A DNA stretch of 60,781 bases from positions 1 through 60,781 of the forward strand of contig JAHHUH010000009.1 in assembly GCA_020024105.1 (NCBI GenBank), given 5' to 3'. This document shows positions 1 to 8,338 of this stretch, piece by piece. A program made the translations under genes and the position numbers. The DNA is from Phascolarctobacterium sp. GTDB lineage: Bacteria; Bacillota; Negativicutes; Acidaminococcales; Acidaminococcaceae. A model generated the notes under the pieces. The model had not been told where the DNA came from. It saw nothing but the letters and a program-made list of their open reading frames with translations, and did no database searches. Each line of letters opens with the position of its first letter. Position 1 is the first letter of the stretch.

Positions 1-220
1 ACCTCATTCACACAGGGGTCTGCAAACCATTTTGCGCATAAATCTTGACAGTACTAAAAATCAAAAAACATATGTAAATTTGCATACTTTGTTACAATTA
101 TTGGCAAATAATAGAAAAAAGAAAATTGAAAATATTTAATAATATATTCTACTTATGAATTAAAAATCATTTTAAAAGACAAAATATAAAAATATTATAT
201 TGTTTGATAAGTAATAAAAA

Positions 221-249
221 TTGCAATAGAATTAAAAAAAGATTATAAT
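221..249 (+). promoter_or_regulatory. Sigma-A-type promoter of the adhesin gene
   Basis: TTGCAA at 221-226 and a perfect TATAAT at 244-249 are separated by 17 bp. The predicted start leaves a leader of about 100 nt before the adhesin ATG. The rest of 1-358 is very AT-rich and shows no gene; a lone TTGACA at 45-50 has no good -10 partner. Confidence 0.6.
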
Positions 250-358
250 AAAAGTATAAGTAGTTGTTCCTAGTGCAGAATATTTTGCTAAATGTTTTAA
301 GTGTTACGTAGATATTGCTTTGTAATACTCTGAAAATGTTAAACATGGAGGGATTGTT

Positions 359-3300
359 ATGAGTAAAAAAAGAAAAGCAATGAGCATTTTAGCTGCTATT
401 TGGGCAGTAGGTTGTGTGTGGTGTTCATTTGTAGTTCCTGTTGAAGCTGCTGATGGTACGGTGGAAAGTGCAGCCAAGGGTAACTATGTTGCCATCGGTG
501 TAAATGAAGCTAACATTCATGAGGGTGATAAAAGCAAATTTCAAGATAGCTTTGGACAAGATCACGAGTATATTGCTACCAATGTTGAGGGTACGTTGTA
601 TTGGGTGCGTAAGGGCTACGGTATCACTGTAAATCAAGGTAAGTATTTTAATGGTGCGGAAAGTGATGTTTGGATTGATGCGTATAAAATTTCTGGCTTT
701 GGGGCAGATTCTGAGGGATTGGTATATACTAATAAAAATAGCCTGGTAGATAGTACGGATAAAACTGTTACTAAGGCTACTTTACATAAGATTGTTTATA
801 CTGGCTATATGGGAGTTACTAATAGTGGTGGTACTGAAACTCCTGCACATTTCAGCTATATGATTCTTCGTAATGGTGAATGGATTGACGCTGGTGGCTC
901 TGAAAATTTATATAAAAATTTCAGGGAAGTAACCTTTGATGATAAGCATAATGTGTATAAATTAGGAAATGAGACAGTTCCTTTTGAAAATGTCTATAAT
1001 ATTGATGAAACAATTGGTACTTTCGTTACGGAAGAATATGGTACTACTCCATATTTAGGACCTGTATATGGCAGAAATAATGAAATTTTAGTAACTGCTA
1101 AAGTTCTTGATGGGAAGTGGCATACTGTATGGGCTGCACAAACTACTGATCCTAATGCGACTATTGGTACGATGCGTGTGGAATCTTTTGAAAATATATT
1201 AGAGGCCATTCATAAAGAAGATGTAATTTTGTCTAATGCAGATATTATGGCTGCTAAGGTTGATGGTAGTAAGCTAAATTTTGTCACCAAGGATGGGCAT
1301 AGCATTGAAGGTATGACTGTTAATACTGAAGTAACTGATGGTAACGACACAAAATTAACTATCATCGGTTCAGCAGGTGGTACGTTAGCTTTAGTAACTG
1401 GTTCCCGTGTAGAAGCTAATAAGGCCGATGGTACTACTGCTGTTGGTGATTTAACAAGTTTGACTATTAATGGCAAGAAATTCACCATTAAAAATCCAGA
1501 AAGTACTGTGCTTGTAAATGGTGTAAATACTAATGTCACGAGAGAAAATACAACGGCTGAAACTTATAAGGTAAATCTTAATAAGGATGTGGATTTAACT
1601 GGTGAGGGTAGTTTGAAGGTTGGTACTGTTGTCGTAGATAATGCTGGTATTAATGCTGGCGGTAAAGTAATCAGTAACGTAGTAGCTGGTATTAAAGATA
1701 CGGATGCAGTGAACGTAGGCCAGTTAAAAGAGGTTATTAGCGACAATAAAGCTGTGGTTATTGCAGGTAATAATGTTTCTGTTACTTCTAAGGGTAATGA
1801 ATATACAGTAGGATTAAAGGATAATATTACTTTAGGAAATAAAGGACATGATAAACAGTCTCCATATGTTACTATCGACGGGACTACAGGTATTATTACT
1901 AATGGTAAGGTTACTCTTGGTACTACCTATAAAGGAGAAGGGGGGATTATTGCTGTAGAAGGAACTATAGCAGGTAATCAGACCTGTACTCTAAAAATTG
2001 GTAATTTCAACGATGGTATCTATATAGATGGACTTACTAACCAAGAGTGGAATGGTACAGCAACTAGTGGCAGAGCGGCAACCGAAGGCCAGTTATATAA
2101 AGCTACTTGGAACAAGATAGGCTATGATACCTCCACTGGTAGTAAACCTGCACTTTTAAACAAAATTACTTTGATGGAAAATACTACTATTACTAATGTA
2201 GCCGATGCTGTCATTGCTGATAATAGTAAGGATGCGGTTAATGGTAGTCAATTACATAGTGTTTTAACCGAAGCGCAAAAGAAGACAGAAATTACAGCTA
2301 GTGAAAATGTAACAGTACAGGGCAACAGTAAGGATGGCTATATCATTAGTGCTAAGGATACCGTGGTAAATGGTGGTTCCATTGATTATAAAAATGGTAA
2401 GCTGACTATTAACCAGAGTAATGGGACTTCCGTGGAAATTGCAGGATTACATAATTACTATACAACCAATGTTGAGTTAAATGCTGAAACAAGTGAACTG
2501 GTATTTACTCGTAACGATGGGCAACCAGGGTATAGCGTTAAACTAGACGGCTTTAGCACTTCTGATTACCGTTTGGTTGGTGCTGAAACCAAAGCAGGCA
2601 GTAAAGATTATTCTGCTCCCTATTCTGTTAAGGATGGCAAAATTGTTTTAAATGTTCAAAACACTAAGAATGGTGCCGTAGAACAAGTTACTTTGAGTGA
2701 TATCGCAAGTACTACGGATATTAGTAATATTCAGAACATTCTTCAAGGTGGTAAATTGTCCTTTAAGGGCGATAGTGGTAAAGTTAAAGAAATTAAACTT
2801 GGTGAAACCCTTAATGTTAAGGGCGATGGTAATATTAGTGTAGTTTCTGGAAGTGAGGGCCTTAAGGTAAATCTGAATAAAAATCTAAAAGTAGATAGTA
2901 TTAACAGTACTACCGTTCAAGGTGATAACATCCTTATCAAAGAGGGCGATAAATACGTCGATATAAACAATAAATTTGCAGCAGCGAAGACTGAGGTCAA
3001 GGTAGCAGGTACTGCGGTTGATGCGAAGCTGGTAGGCTTGGAAACTACGACAGGCGCAGATGGTCAAAGCATTTATACAGTGAATGTAAAAGATATGCGC
3101 GTTGAAAGTGCAGTGGTGAAATATGCAACAGATGGCGCAGGTAGTGGCACCATTACTAATAAGGACGGCAGCACGGTAGCAATCACAGGTCTGAAGGACC
3201 TCTTCACCAGCGATGTAACCCTGAAGGATAACACCTTGACTGTAAGCAGGAACGATGGTGAAAACTTTAAGATAGACCTTAGTCAGCTGGATACCAGTGC

Positions 3301-6300
3301 TAACAGCAGCGACTTCCAGCTGGTAGGTGCGAAGAATGAGGCAACCGGCGCATATGATGCTGTGTATAAGGTTGGTAAAGACGGCAGCTTAACCCTAAAC
3401 ATTTATGATGCCAAGAGTAAAACCTTAAAAGCAATCACATTAGAAGACTTTTCTAGCAAGAGTAAAGTAGATGCTCAATTTGTAGAAGTAAACAACAGCA
3501 TTACTAATATCGACAATAAAATCAGCAGTGGTAATTTTGTCAAGGGTGACGGCAATGTGATTTCCTCCTTGCGTCCAGACGGTAGCGGCTTTGACCTGAA
3601 GCTGGCTGAAACTATTAATATCGGCGGCGAACATAAGGTAATCGTAAATGGTGTAGCTGGTGTTGTTACAGGCTTGACTAATAAGACCTGGGATTCTGAT
3701 AACATTGTCAGTGGTCAGGCGGCAACTGAAGATCAGTTGCAGGCGGCAATCAAGGTAGCTATAGACAGCTCTGCGGCGGCTATAGACAGTTCTGCGGCAG
3801 ATGATATTCATGTTGATACCAGTAAGCATTACGGTGTTGTGGAAGGTAAGGTCGCTGTTGACGTAGTTAATAGTAGTGAGCAACTGGTAATTAACGATGT
3901 AGCAAGTGAGCGTGTAGTTAACAATCAATTTGCAGAAGTTAATAACAAAATTTATGGTAACACTGAAAAGATTGCTAATTTAAACAAAAGGGTAACTACT
4001 AATGAGACTAATATTGCTGATATTAATGGAAGACTTGGTAGTGGTGTTATGAACTTTATCGGTGATAACAAGGACAGAATGGCAGTAGTTGCTTTGGATG
4101 GTACATTGAATATTGCTGGTGGTGCAGTAGGTGAGCTGAGCGATAATAATATTAGTGTAGTTGGTGCTGCCGATGGCTTAACTATTAAACTGGCTAAGGA
4201 TGTAGCTGGTCTGAACAAGATTGAAAGTACCGTAGTTCGGGGTGATAGCTTCCACATCAAGAATGGTGACAAGTATGAAGAAATCAAATATATTGATGGT
4301 AAAGTTACTATTGGTGGGGATACTATTATTACTGATAGTACTGAAAGCTTTCTTGCTGGTGACAGTAACGTAGTAGTTGAAAAAACTGTAAGTGGTTATG
4401 GTTTAAGTTTGGGTGCAAGCATCAGCATTGGTGGAGCAAACAAGGTAACTGTTGATGGCATAGCAGGTACCGTAAATGGTTTGACTAATAAGACATGGAA
4501 CCATGATAACATTGTCAGTGGTCGGGCAGCAACTGAGGATCAGTTAAAACTTGCTGTTGATGAAGCTAAACAGGAAGCAGCTAGTTACGATCAGCATGTT
4601 GATTATAGTAAAGAATATACTGTAACCAATGATAATAAGCTGGCTGTGGACATTATTGATAAGAGCGGCGTTAATGGGCAGCTAGTATTGAATGATATTG
4701 CTAGTGCTAAGGAAGTTGGTAGATTGGCTGATGTAGATAGGGCTATTCGTGGCAGTTCCCTTGTTGCTTCCATTAACAGTTTATCCAAGGACAAAGTTGG
4801 TAATTTGGATTACAATTCCAATAAGTATGTTGCAAATGGTGACAGCTTGACTACTTCTGTTGGTAAGTTGGATGCAGCTATTAAGGATGCAAGTACTGAG
4901 GCTGCTAAGCATACCACCGTTTCCATCGACGAAGAGGAAAAGAATTTGACCTTGGACGTAACTATCGCGGCAGATGGTCATAAGGATTACAAGGTAGGCT
5001 TGAGCAAGGATCTTGATTTGACTGCAGATGGCAGCTTAACCTTGGGCAAGACCTTTATTAAGGATGGGAATATTGCTGTAGATGATGTACGTATTACCGG
5101 TTCTGCAATTACTGGTCTGGCTAATACAGAATGGGATGCTGAACATTATGGTGAATATGGCGTTTCTTCCAAGGCAGCAACTGAAAGTCAATTATTCAAG
5201 GCAACTGAGGGTATGGTTCGTTATGATAGAAATGAAGACGGTACCTTTAATTATGGTCAACTGACTCTGGCAGGCTCTACTTATGCTAATAGGGTTGGCG
5301 GTACTCGCATTGTGAACGTGGCTTATGCAAGCGGCGAGAACGGTAGTGAGGTTGTAAATGTAGATTATCTGAAAGACCAGTTAGAAAGCACTAAGGGTGA
5401 TCTTACTACTAACGAAAAGCACGTACAGGAAGGCGAATACGAAATTAAAGACGATAATGTAACCTTGGATGTTGTTGATGGTAACGGCAATAAGGTTGGC
5501 GATGTTGTCATTAAGGACGTAGCTTCTGCTACTGCTTTGGATAGGGTTGAAGCTGAGGTTGATGCTCTGGATAAAAAAGTTGGCGATTTGGACGACTTGC
5601 ATGAAGATATCAAGGGTGATACTATTGTTGATTCCATGAACAAGATTGACAATAAAATTACTAATATCGAAAACAATCTGGATGAAGTTAGCGAGGAAGC
5701 TGGTAAGCATAGTTCCGTATCTAATGGCGATGGTAATCTGACTATCAAAGAAGGTACCAACGACAAGGGCGGCGTTGATTATGAGGTAGGCTTGTGCGAT
5801 GACGTCAATATCAATAACAGCTTGACTGTTGGCGGTGAGGACGGCATGAAGATTACCGAGGGTAATGTTACCGGTTTGGATAACAAGACCTGGAATCCGG
5901 ATGCTATTGTAAGTGGTCAGGCTGTTACTGAAGATCAGCTGAAGGATGCTACTGCGGGCATGGTTGCTTATGATAAGAATGCCGATGGCAGTGTTAATAC
6001 TTCTAAGGTTACTCTGGCTGAAAACAAGGATAAGGATGGCAATGTAGTAGGTACTACTATTGGTAATGTAGCTGATGGCAAAATTGAAGAGAATTCTAAG
6101 GATGCCGTTAACGGTGGTCAGTTGTTTGACACCAACCAGGCTGTAGTTAATAACTTTACCAATATTCAAAAATTAAGCCAGTCCATTAGTTCTGTTAATG
6201 GCAGAGTGGATAAGGTCGGTGCTGGTGCGGCTGCATTGGCAGCTCTCCATCCTTTGGATTTCGATCCTGATGACAAGTTGACTTTCGCTGCAGGCGTTGG

Positions 6301-6937
6301 TAACTATGGCGGTTCTACTGCAACCTCTTTGGGTGCTTTCTATCGTCCGACTGAAAAGACTATGGTAAGCGTTGCCGGTACCTATGGCAATGGCGAAAAC
6401 ATGGTGAATATGGGTGTATCCTTTGCTTTGGATAAAGAGAACAATGTAAGCAATAGCCGCGTAGCAATGGCTAAGGAAATTGTGGCAATGCGCGAGCATA
6501 TGGCTAAACAAGACCAGCAGATTGCTCAATTGGTTGGTTTGGTTAACAGATTAACCGGCAGCGATATGGCTTACGACAAGAACGGTAGCGTTCTCTTCCC
6601 GGATGTACCTGAAAATCATTGGGCTTATGCATACATTAGCGATTTGGCTAAGAGAGGCATTATTGAAGGTTATCCTGATGGCAACTTTGCTGGTGATCGT
6701 ACTATGACCCGTTACGAGTTTGCTACCATGCTTTACAAAGCGATGGTTAAGGGTGCGGTAATTAGCGATTCCATCCAAAATGAGTTTAAGTTTGAGCTCG
6801 CTCGTATTCGTGTAGACTTGTTAAAAGGTGAAGCAGGTTCTGAAAACAGCATTGAACGCGTACGCGTAAACAATGGTGAAGGTCATAACGATTACGGTGA
6901 TAAGGGTCCTAACTTTGCTCAAAGCAAAAAGGCTTAA
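359..6937 (+). CDS. Trimeric autotransporter adhesin (YadA/Hag type) with C-terminal SLH domain
   Basis: A 2192-residue surface adhesin. Residues 1-30 form a signal peptide ending in an Ala-rich site. About 250 residues of unique head follow, then a long passenger built of YadA-like head/neck repeats: five GL(T/A/D)N..W connectors and two neck motifs of the DAVNG(S/G)QL type. The YadA membrane anchor lies near residues 1955-2025 (begins around LAALHPLDF), predicted to form a 12-strand trimeric barrel through which the passenger is exported. Unusually the protein does not end there: a coiled coil (about 2032-2066), an SLH domain (about 2079-2135) and a charged tail of about 55 residues follow and would lie in the periplasm. 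The start is set by GGAGGG at 347-352, 6 nt upstream of ATG. The gene is monocistronic, with a promoter at 221 and a terminator at 6999. Family assignment is firm; the adhesion target is unknown. Confidence 0.93.
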   Translation: MSKKRKAMSILAAIWAVGCVWCSFVVPVEAADGTVESAAKGNYVAIGVNEANIHEGDKSKFQDSFGQDHEYIATNVEGTLYWVRKGYGITVNQGKYFNGAESDVWIDAYKISGFGADSEGLVYTNKNSLVDSTDKTVTKATLHKIVYTGYMGVTNSGGTETPAHFSYMILRNGEWIDAGGSENLYKNFREVTFDDKHNVYKLGNETVPFENVYNIDETIGTFVTEEYGTTPYLGPVYGRNNEILVTAKVLDGKWHTVWAAQTTDPNATIGTMRVESFENILEAIHKEDVILSNADIMAAKVDGSKLNFVTKDGHSIEGMTVNTEVTDGNDTKLTIIGSAGGTLALVTGSRVEANKADGTTAVGDLTSLTINGKKFTIKNPESTVLVNGVNTNVTRENTTAETYKVNLNKDVDLTGEGSLKVGTVVVDNAGINAGGKVISNVVAGIKDTDAVNVGQLKEVISDNKAVVIAGNNVSVTSKGNEYTVGLKDNITLGNKGHDKQSPYVTIDGTTGIITNGKVTLGTTYKGEGGIIAVEGTIAGNQTCTLKIGNFNDGIYIDGLTNQEWNGTATSGRAATEGQLYKATWNKIGYDTSTGSKPALLNKITLMENTTITNVADAVIADNSKDAVNGSQLHSVLTEAQKKTEITASENVTVQGNSKDGYIISAKDTVVNGGSIDYKNGKLTINQSNGTSVEIAGLHNYYTTNVELNAETSELVFTRNDGQPGYSVKLDGFSTSDYRLVGAETKAGSKDYSAPYSVKDGKIVLNVQNTKNGAVEQVTLSDIASTTDISNIQNILQGGKLSFKGDSGKVKEIKLGETLNVKGDGNISVVSGSEGLKVNLNKNLKVDSINSTTVQGDNILIKEGDKYVDINNKFAAAKTEVKVAGTAVDAKLVGLETTTGADGQSIYTVNVKDMRVESAVVKYATDGAGSGTITNKDGSTVAITGLKDLFTSDVTLKDNTLTVSRNDGENFKIDLSQLDTSANSSDFQLVGAKNEATGAYDAVYKVGKDGSLTLNIYDAKSKTLKAITLEDFSSKSKVDAQFVEVNNSITNIDNKISSGNFVKGDGNVISSLRPDGSGFDLKLAETINIGGEHKVIVNGVAGVVTGLTNKTWDSDNIVSGQAATEDQLQAAIKVAIDSSAAAIDSSAADDIHVDTSKHYGVVEGKVAVDVVNSSEQLVINDVASERVVNNQFAEVNNKIYGNTEKIANLNKRVTTNETNIADINGRLGSGVMNFIGDNKDRMAVVALDGTLNIAGGAVGELSDNNISVVGAADGLTIKLAKDVAGLNKIESTVVRGDSFHIKNGDKYEEIKYIDGKVTIGGDTIITDSTESFLAGDSNVVVEKTVSGYGLSLGASISIGGANKVTVDGIAGTVNGLTNKTWNHDNIVSGRAATEDQLKLAVDEAKQEAASYDQHVDYSKEYTVTNDNKLAVDIIDKSGVNGQLVLNDIASAKEVGRLADVDRAIRGSSLVASINSLSKDKVGNLDYNSNKYVANGDSLTTSVGKLDAAIKDASTEAAKHTTVSIDEEEKNLTLDVTIAADGHKDYKVGLSKDLDLTADGSLTLGKTFIKDGNIAVDDVRITGSAITGLANTEWDAEHYGEYGVSSKAATESQLFKATEGMVRYDRNEDGTFNYGQLTLAGSTYANRVGGTRIVNVAYASGENGSEVVNVDYLKDQLESTKGDLTTNEKHVQEGEYEIKDDNVTLDVVDGNGNKVGDVVIKDVASATALDRVEAEVDALDKKVGDLDDLHEDIKGDTIVDSMNKIDNKITNIENNLDEVSEEAGKHSSVSNGDGNLTIKEGTNDKGGVDYEVGLCDDVNINNSLTVGGEDGMKITEGNVTGLDNKTWNPDAIVSGQAVTEDQLKDATAGMVAYDKNADGSVNTSKVTLAENKDKDGNVVGTTIGNVADGKIEENSKDAVNGGQLFDTNQAVVNNFTNIQKLSQSISSVNGRVDKVGAGAAALAALHPLDFDPDDKLTFAAGVGNYGGSTATSLGAFYRPTEKTMVSVAGTYGNGENMVNMGVSFALDKENNVSNSRVAMAKEIVAMREHMAKQDQQIAQLVGLVNRLTGSDMAYDKNGSVLFPDVPENHWAYAYISDLAKRGIIEGYPDGNFAGDRTMTRYEFATMLYKAMVKGAVISDSIQNEFKFELARIRVDLLKGEAGSENSIERVRVNNGEGHNDYGDKGPNFAQSKKA
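2030..2096 (+). repeat. Adhesin connector repeat, copy 1
   Basis: Encodes residues from about 558, GLTNQEWN followed by SGRAATEGQL. First of five diverged copies of a head-neck connector module in the adhesin passenger. Confidence 0.75.
3671..3739 (+). repeat. Adhesin connector repeat, copy 2
   Basis: Encodes residues from about 1105, GLTNKTWDSDNIVSGQ followed by AATEDQL. Nearly identical in protein sequence to copy 3, which suggests duplication within the gene. Confidence 0.8.
4478..4546 (+). repeat. Adhesin connector repeat, copy 3
   Basis: Encodes residues from about 1374, GLTNKTWNHDNIVSGR followed by AATEDQL. The closest relative of copy 2; the sequence before it (GGANKVTVDGIAGTVN) also parallels the sequence before copy 2. 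Confidence 0.8.
5114..5195 (+). repeat. Adhesin connector repeat, copy 4
   Basis: Encodes residues from about 1586, GLANTEWDAEHYGEYG followed by KAATESQL. A longer variant with four extra residues. It is followed by MVRYDRNEDGTF, a DxNxDG loop. Confidence 0.75.
5873..5941 (+). repeat. Adhesin connector repeat, copy 5
   Basis: Encodes residues from about 1839, GLDNKTWNPDAIVSGQ followed by AVTEDQL. It is followed by MVAYDKNADGSV, again a DxNxDG loop, then the last neck motif before the membrane anchor. Confidence 0.78.
6593..6763 (+). other. SLH domain coding segment at the adhesin C-terminus
   Basis: Residues about 2079-2135 read LFPDVPENHWAYAYI, then GIIEGYPDGNFAGDR and MTRYEFATMLYKAM. These are the standard SLH landmarks: the W-A-Y pair, the GYPDG loop and the TR.EFA helix. 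In Negativicutes, SLH domains of outer-membrane proteins are known to bind peptidoglycan modified with polyamine. Confidence 0.9.
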
Positions 6938-6998
6938 CTTTTGAAAAGTTTATATGAGTTGCTATAAATAGTCCTTGAGTGGCTATGACGGTGCAGAT

Positions 6999-7030
6999 AA
7001 AGGGGCAGTACCAATGGTACTGCCCCTTTT
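6999..7030 (+). terminator. Intrinsic terminator of the adhesin gene
   Basis: A 13-bp GC-rich stem (GGGGCAGTACC with its complement) closes a three-base AAT loop and ends in TTTT. It lies 62 bp after the adhesin stop codon. Confidence 0.85.
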
Positions 7031-7042
7031 GATGCTTATAAT

Positions 7043-7071
7043 AAAAAAAGAACGCCTTTCAAGGCGTTCTT
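7043..7071 (-). terminator. Intrinsic terminator of the thiW-like/arsR operon
   Basis: AAGAACGCCTT pairs with AAGGCGTTCTT around a 2-base gap. On the minus strand it is followed by a T tract (the A run at 7043-7049), placing it just after the arsR stop. Confidence 0.8.
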
Positions 7072-7079
7072 ACAGTTGT

Positions 7080-7406
7080 TTATAAATTCTTATGTTTCAC
7101 GTGATCGTAACACTGGGCAAAAAGAGTAAGGACGTGGTCATCGTCCAGGGAATAGAAAACCTCCTTGCCATCCTTAACAAATTTTACTAGACCGGCCTCT
7201 CTCAGCATGCGTAACTGATGAGAAATGGCTGAATGGGTCATATTTAAGGATTGGGCAATACAGTTTACACACATTTCCTGCTGTGCTAAAAGAGAGAGAA
7301 TACGAATCCTGGTAGGGTCACCTAAAACCTTAAAGGTGGCGGACATGGGTCCAATATATATTTCTTCTAGGGGATGCTGTAATTGATGGAAATGGTTATC
7401 ATTCAT
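7080..7406 (-). CDS. ArsR/SmtB-family metal-sensing transcriptional repressor
   Basis: A 108-residue winged-helix regulator. The recognition helix region reads MTHSAISHQLRMLREAG, typical of ArsR/SmtB. The C-terminal helix carries D-x-H then ten residues then H-x2-H (DDHVLTLFAQCYDHVKH), which is the alpha-5 metal site of zinc-type sensors such as CzrA and SmtB. An alpha-3 site (EMCVNC) is also partly present. It is the last gene of a three-gene minus-strand operon, 5 nt after the small membrane protein gene. SD GAGGT precedes the ATG. By analogy it would leave its operator when Zn(II) or a similar ion binds; its targets are not shown here, but its own operon is the first candidate. Confidence 0.88.
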   Translation of the reverse strand: MNDNHFHQLQHPLEEIYIGPMSATFKVLGDPTRIRILSLLAQQEMCVNCIAQSLNMTHSAISHQLRMLREAGLVKFVKDGKEVFYSLDDDHVLTLFAQCYDHVKHKNL

Positions 7407-7411
7407 TGAAA

Positions 7412-7699
7412 TTACCTCTTTTTGATATATGTATTATAGCCACGGGAAAAGAAAAAGAGTAGTATGGCATAATAAATAAAACCACCCACGTTAGTTTTAG
7501 TAATAAACCATAGGGGAAAGATAAAAAAGCTGATAGCTAAGAAAAACAAGGGGAGAAGCAGTTGGGAAAGATTGTCTTTCCGACTGAAAAACTCTTTTAT
7601 TTTTACTGCTGCCAGAACGCTGTAGCGGGAGGCGAAGATGCCGAAGCAAAAACCGCTGATAGCATAAAGCAGGTAATTAATAATGGCTGAAAAGCTCAT
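7412..7699 (-). CDS. Small membrane protein of unknown function
   Basis: A 95-residue hydrophobic protein that I do not recognise. Three likely membrane segments: about residues 8-25, 46-66 and 70-86. A charged stretch between the first two (KIKEFFSRKDN) and a basic tail (YNTYIKKR) suggest cytoplasmic loops. The gene lies 1 nt after the thiW-like gene and 5 nt before arsR, so the three are co-transcribed. It could be an accessory of the ECF-type uptake system or of metal handling; neither can be shown from the sequence. SD AAAGGAG precedes the ATG. Confidence 0.7.
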   Translation of the reverse strand: MSFSAIINYLLYAISGFCFGIFASRYSVLAAVKIKEFFSRKDNLSQLLLPLFFLAISFFIFPLWFITKTNVGGFIYYAILLFFFSRGYNTYIKKR

Positions 7700-7700
7700 C

Positions 7701-8198
7701 TTATTTTGCTCCTTTATTCATGGAGGCAATACCTTGCAGGAGGCCACTATGTAAAAGCAGGCCGGCAATAATGCTACCACCAATAGTACTAATGAGGAAG
7801 GGCGGAATAAAGAACCAGGCTACAGCATTGCTGCCCAAAAGGAATTTGGCAATTAACCAGGCGGTAAAGCTACCGATAATGCCAGTACCAAAGATTTCGC
7901 CCGCCATGGCCAGGGTTAATTTCCTGCTTTTCTGATAGGCCAGCCCCGCTAGGAGGGCGCCAAACATTCCTCCTGGAAAGGCCATAATGGAACCGGTTCC
8001 CAGCATATTGCGCAGGCAGGCAATTAAGAAGGCGATAGCTACGGCAAATTTGGGGCCGAGCAGGACTGCTGCCATTACATTAATGGCATGCTGAATCGGG
8101 AAGCATTTAGCGACACCGGCGGGAATATAAATTAAATGGGCACTGAGTACGCCAAGGGCGATAAGTAGTGCTGAAGCTGTTATTTTTCGAATTTGCAT
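7701..8198 (-). CDS. thiW: ThiW-like ECF transporter substrate-binding (S) component
   Basis: A 165-residue membrane protein with five or six hydrophobic segments, resembling ThiW S components of energy-coupling-factor importers (thiamine precursor uptake by family knowledge). Recognisable parts are IPAGVAKCFPIQHAINV near residues 25-41 and FPGGMFGALLAGLAY near 74-88. It would need the shared EcfA/EcfT module, which is not in this window. It heads an operon with a small membrane protein and an ArsR-type metal sensor, an odd partner for a thiamine transporter. No TPP riboswitch is visible upstream. The substrate is therefore uncertain. SD GAGG lies 8 nt before ATG. Confidence 0.72.
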   Translation of the reverse strand: MQIRKITASALLIALGVLSAHLIYIPAGVAKCFPIQHAINVMAAVLLGPKFAVAIAFLIACLRNMLGTGSIMAFPGGMFGALLAGLAYQKSRKLTLAMAGEIFGTGIIGSFTAWLIAKFLLGSNAVAWFFIPPFLISTIGGSIIAGLLLHSGLLQGIASMNKGAK

Positions 8199-8239
8199 TT
8201 TTTTGCCTCATTTCTGTCATATATAAGATATATATTTAT

Positions 8240-8268
8240 ATTATACGCAGAAGCAAAATATGGTGCAA
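8240..8268 (-). promoter_or_regulatory. Promoter of the thiW-like/arsR operon
   Basis: On the minus strand TTGCAC (8268-8263) and TATAAT (8245-8240) are separated by 17 bp. The leader is about 35 nt, too short for a riboswitch. Confidence 0.55.
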
Positions 8269-8338
8269 GTTAAAATGCAGGTAAAAAGGCTTTTTTGTAG
8301 AACTAAAAGAATAATACGAAATGAAGCGAGGTGTTTTT

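Noticed and set aside
2030..5941. The spaced repeats in the adhesin as a CRISPR-like or tandem DNA array.
   Set aside because: The repeats are at irregular distances, diverged in DNA, in frame, and explained by the modular protein.
5381..6169. A 262-codon open frame on the minus strand inside the adhesin gene, with other antisense frames there (for example 1210-1539, 3440-3928).
   Set aside because: They arise from the repetitive, stop-poor reverse strand of a real gene. They have no SD, no domain and unnatural composition.
8199..8338. Possible TPP riboswitch before the thiW-like gene.
   Set aside because: The leader is only about 35 nt, and the CTGAGA and thi-box sequences are absent on either strand.
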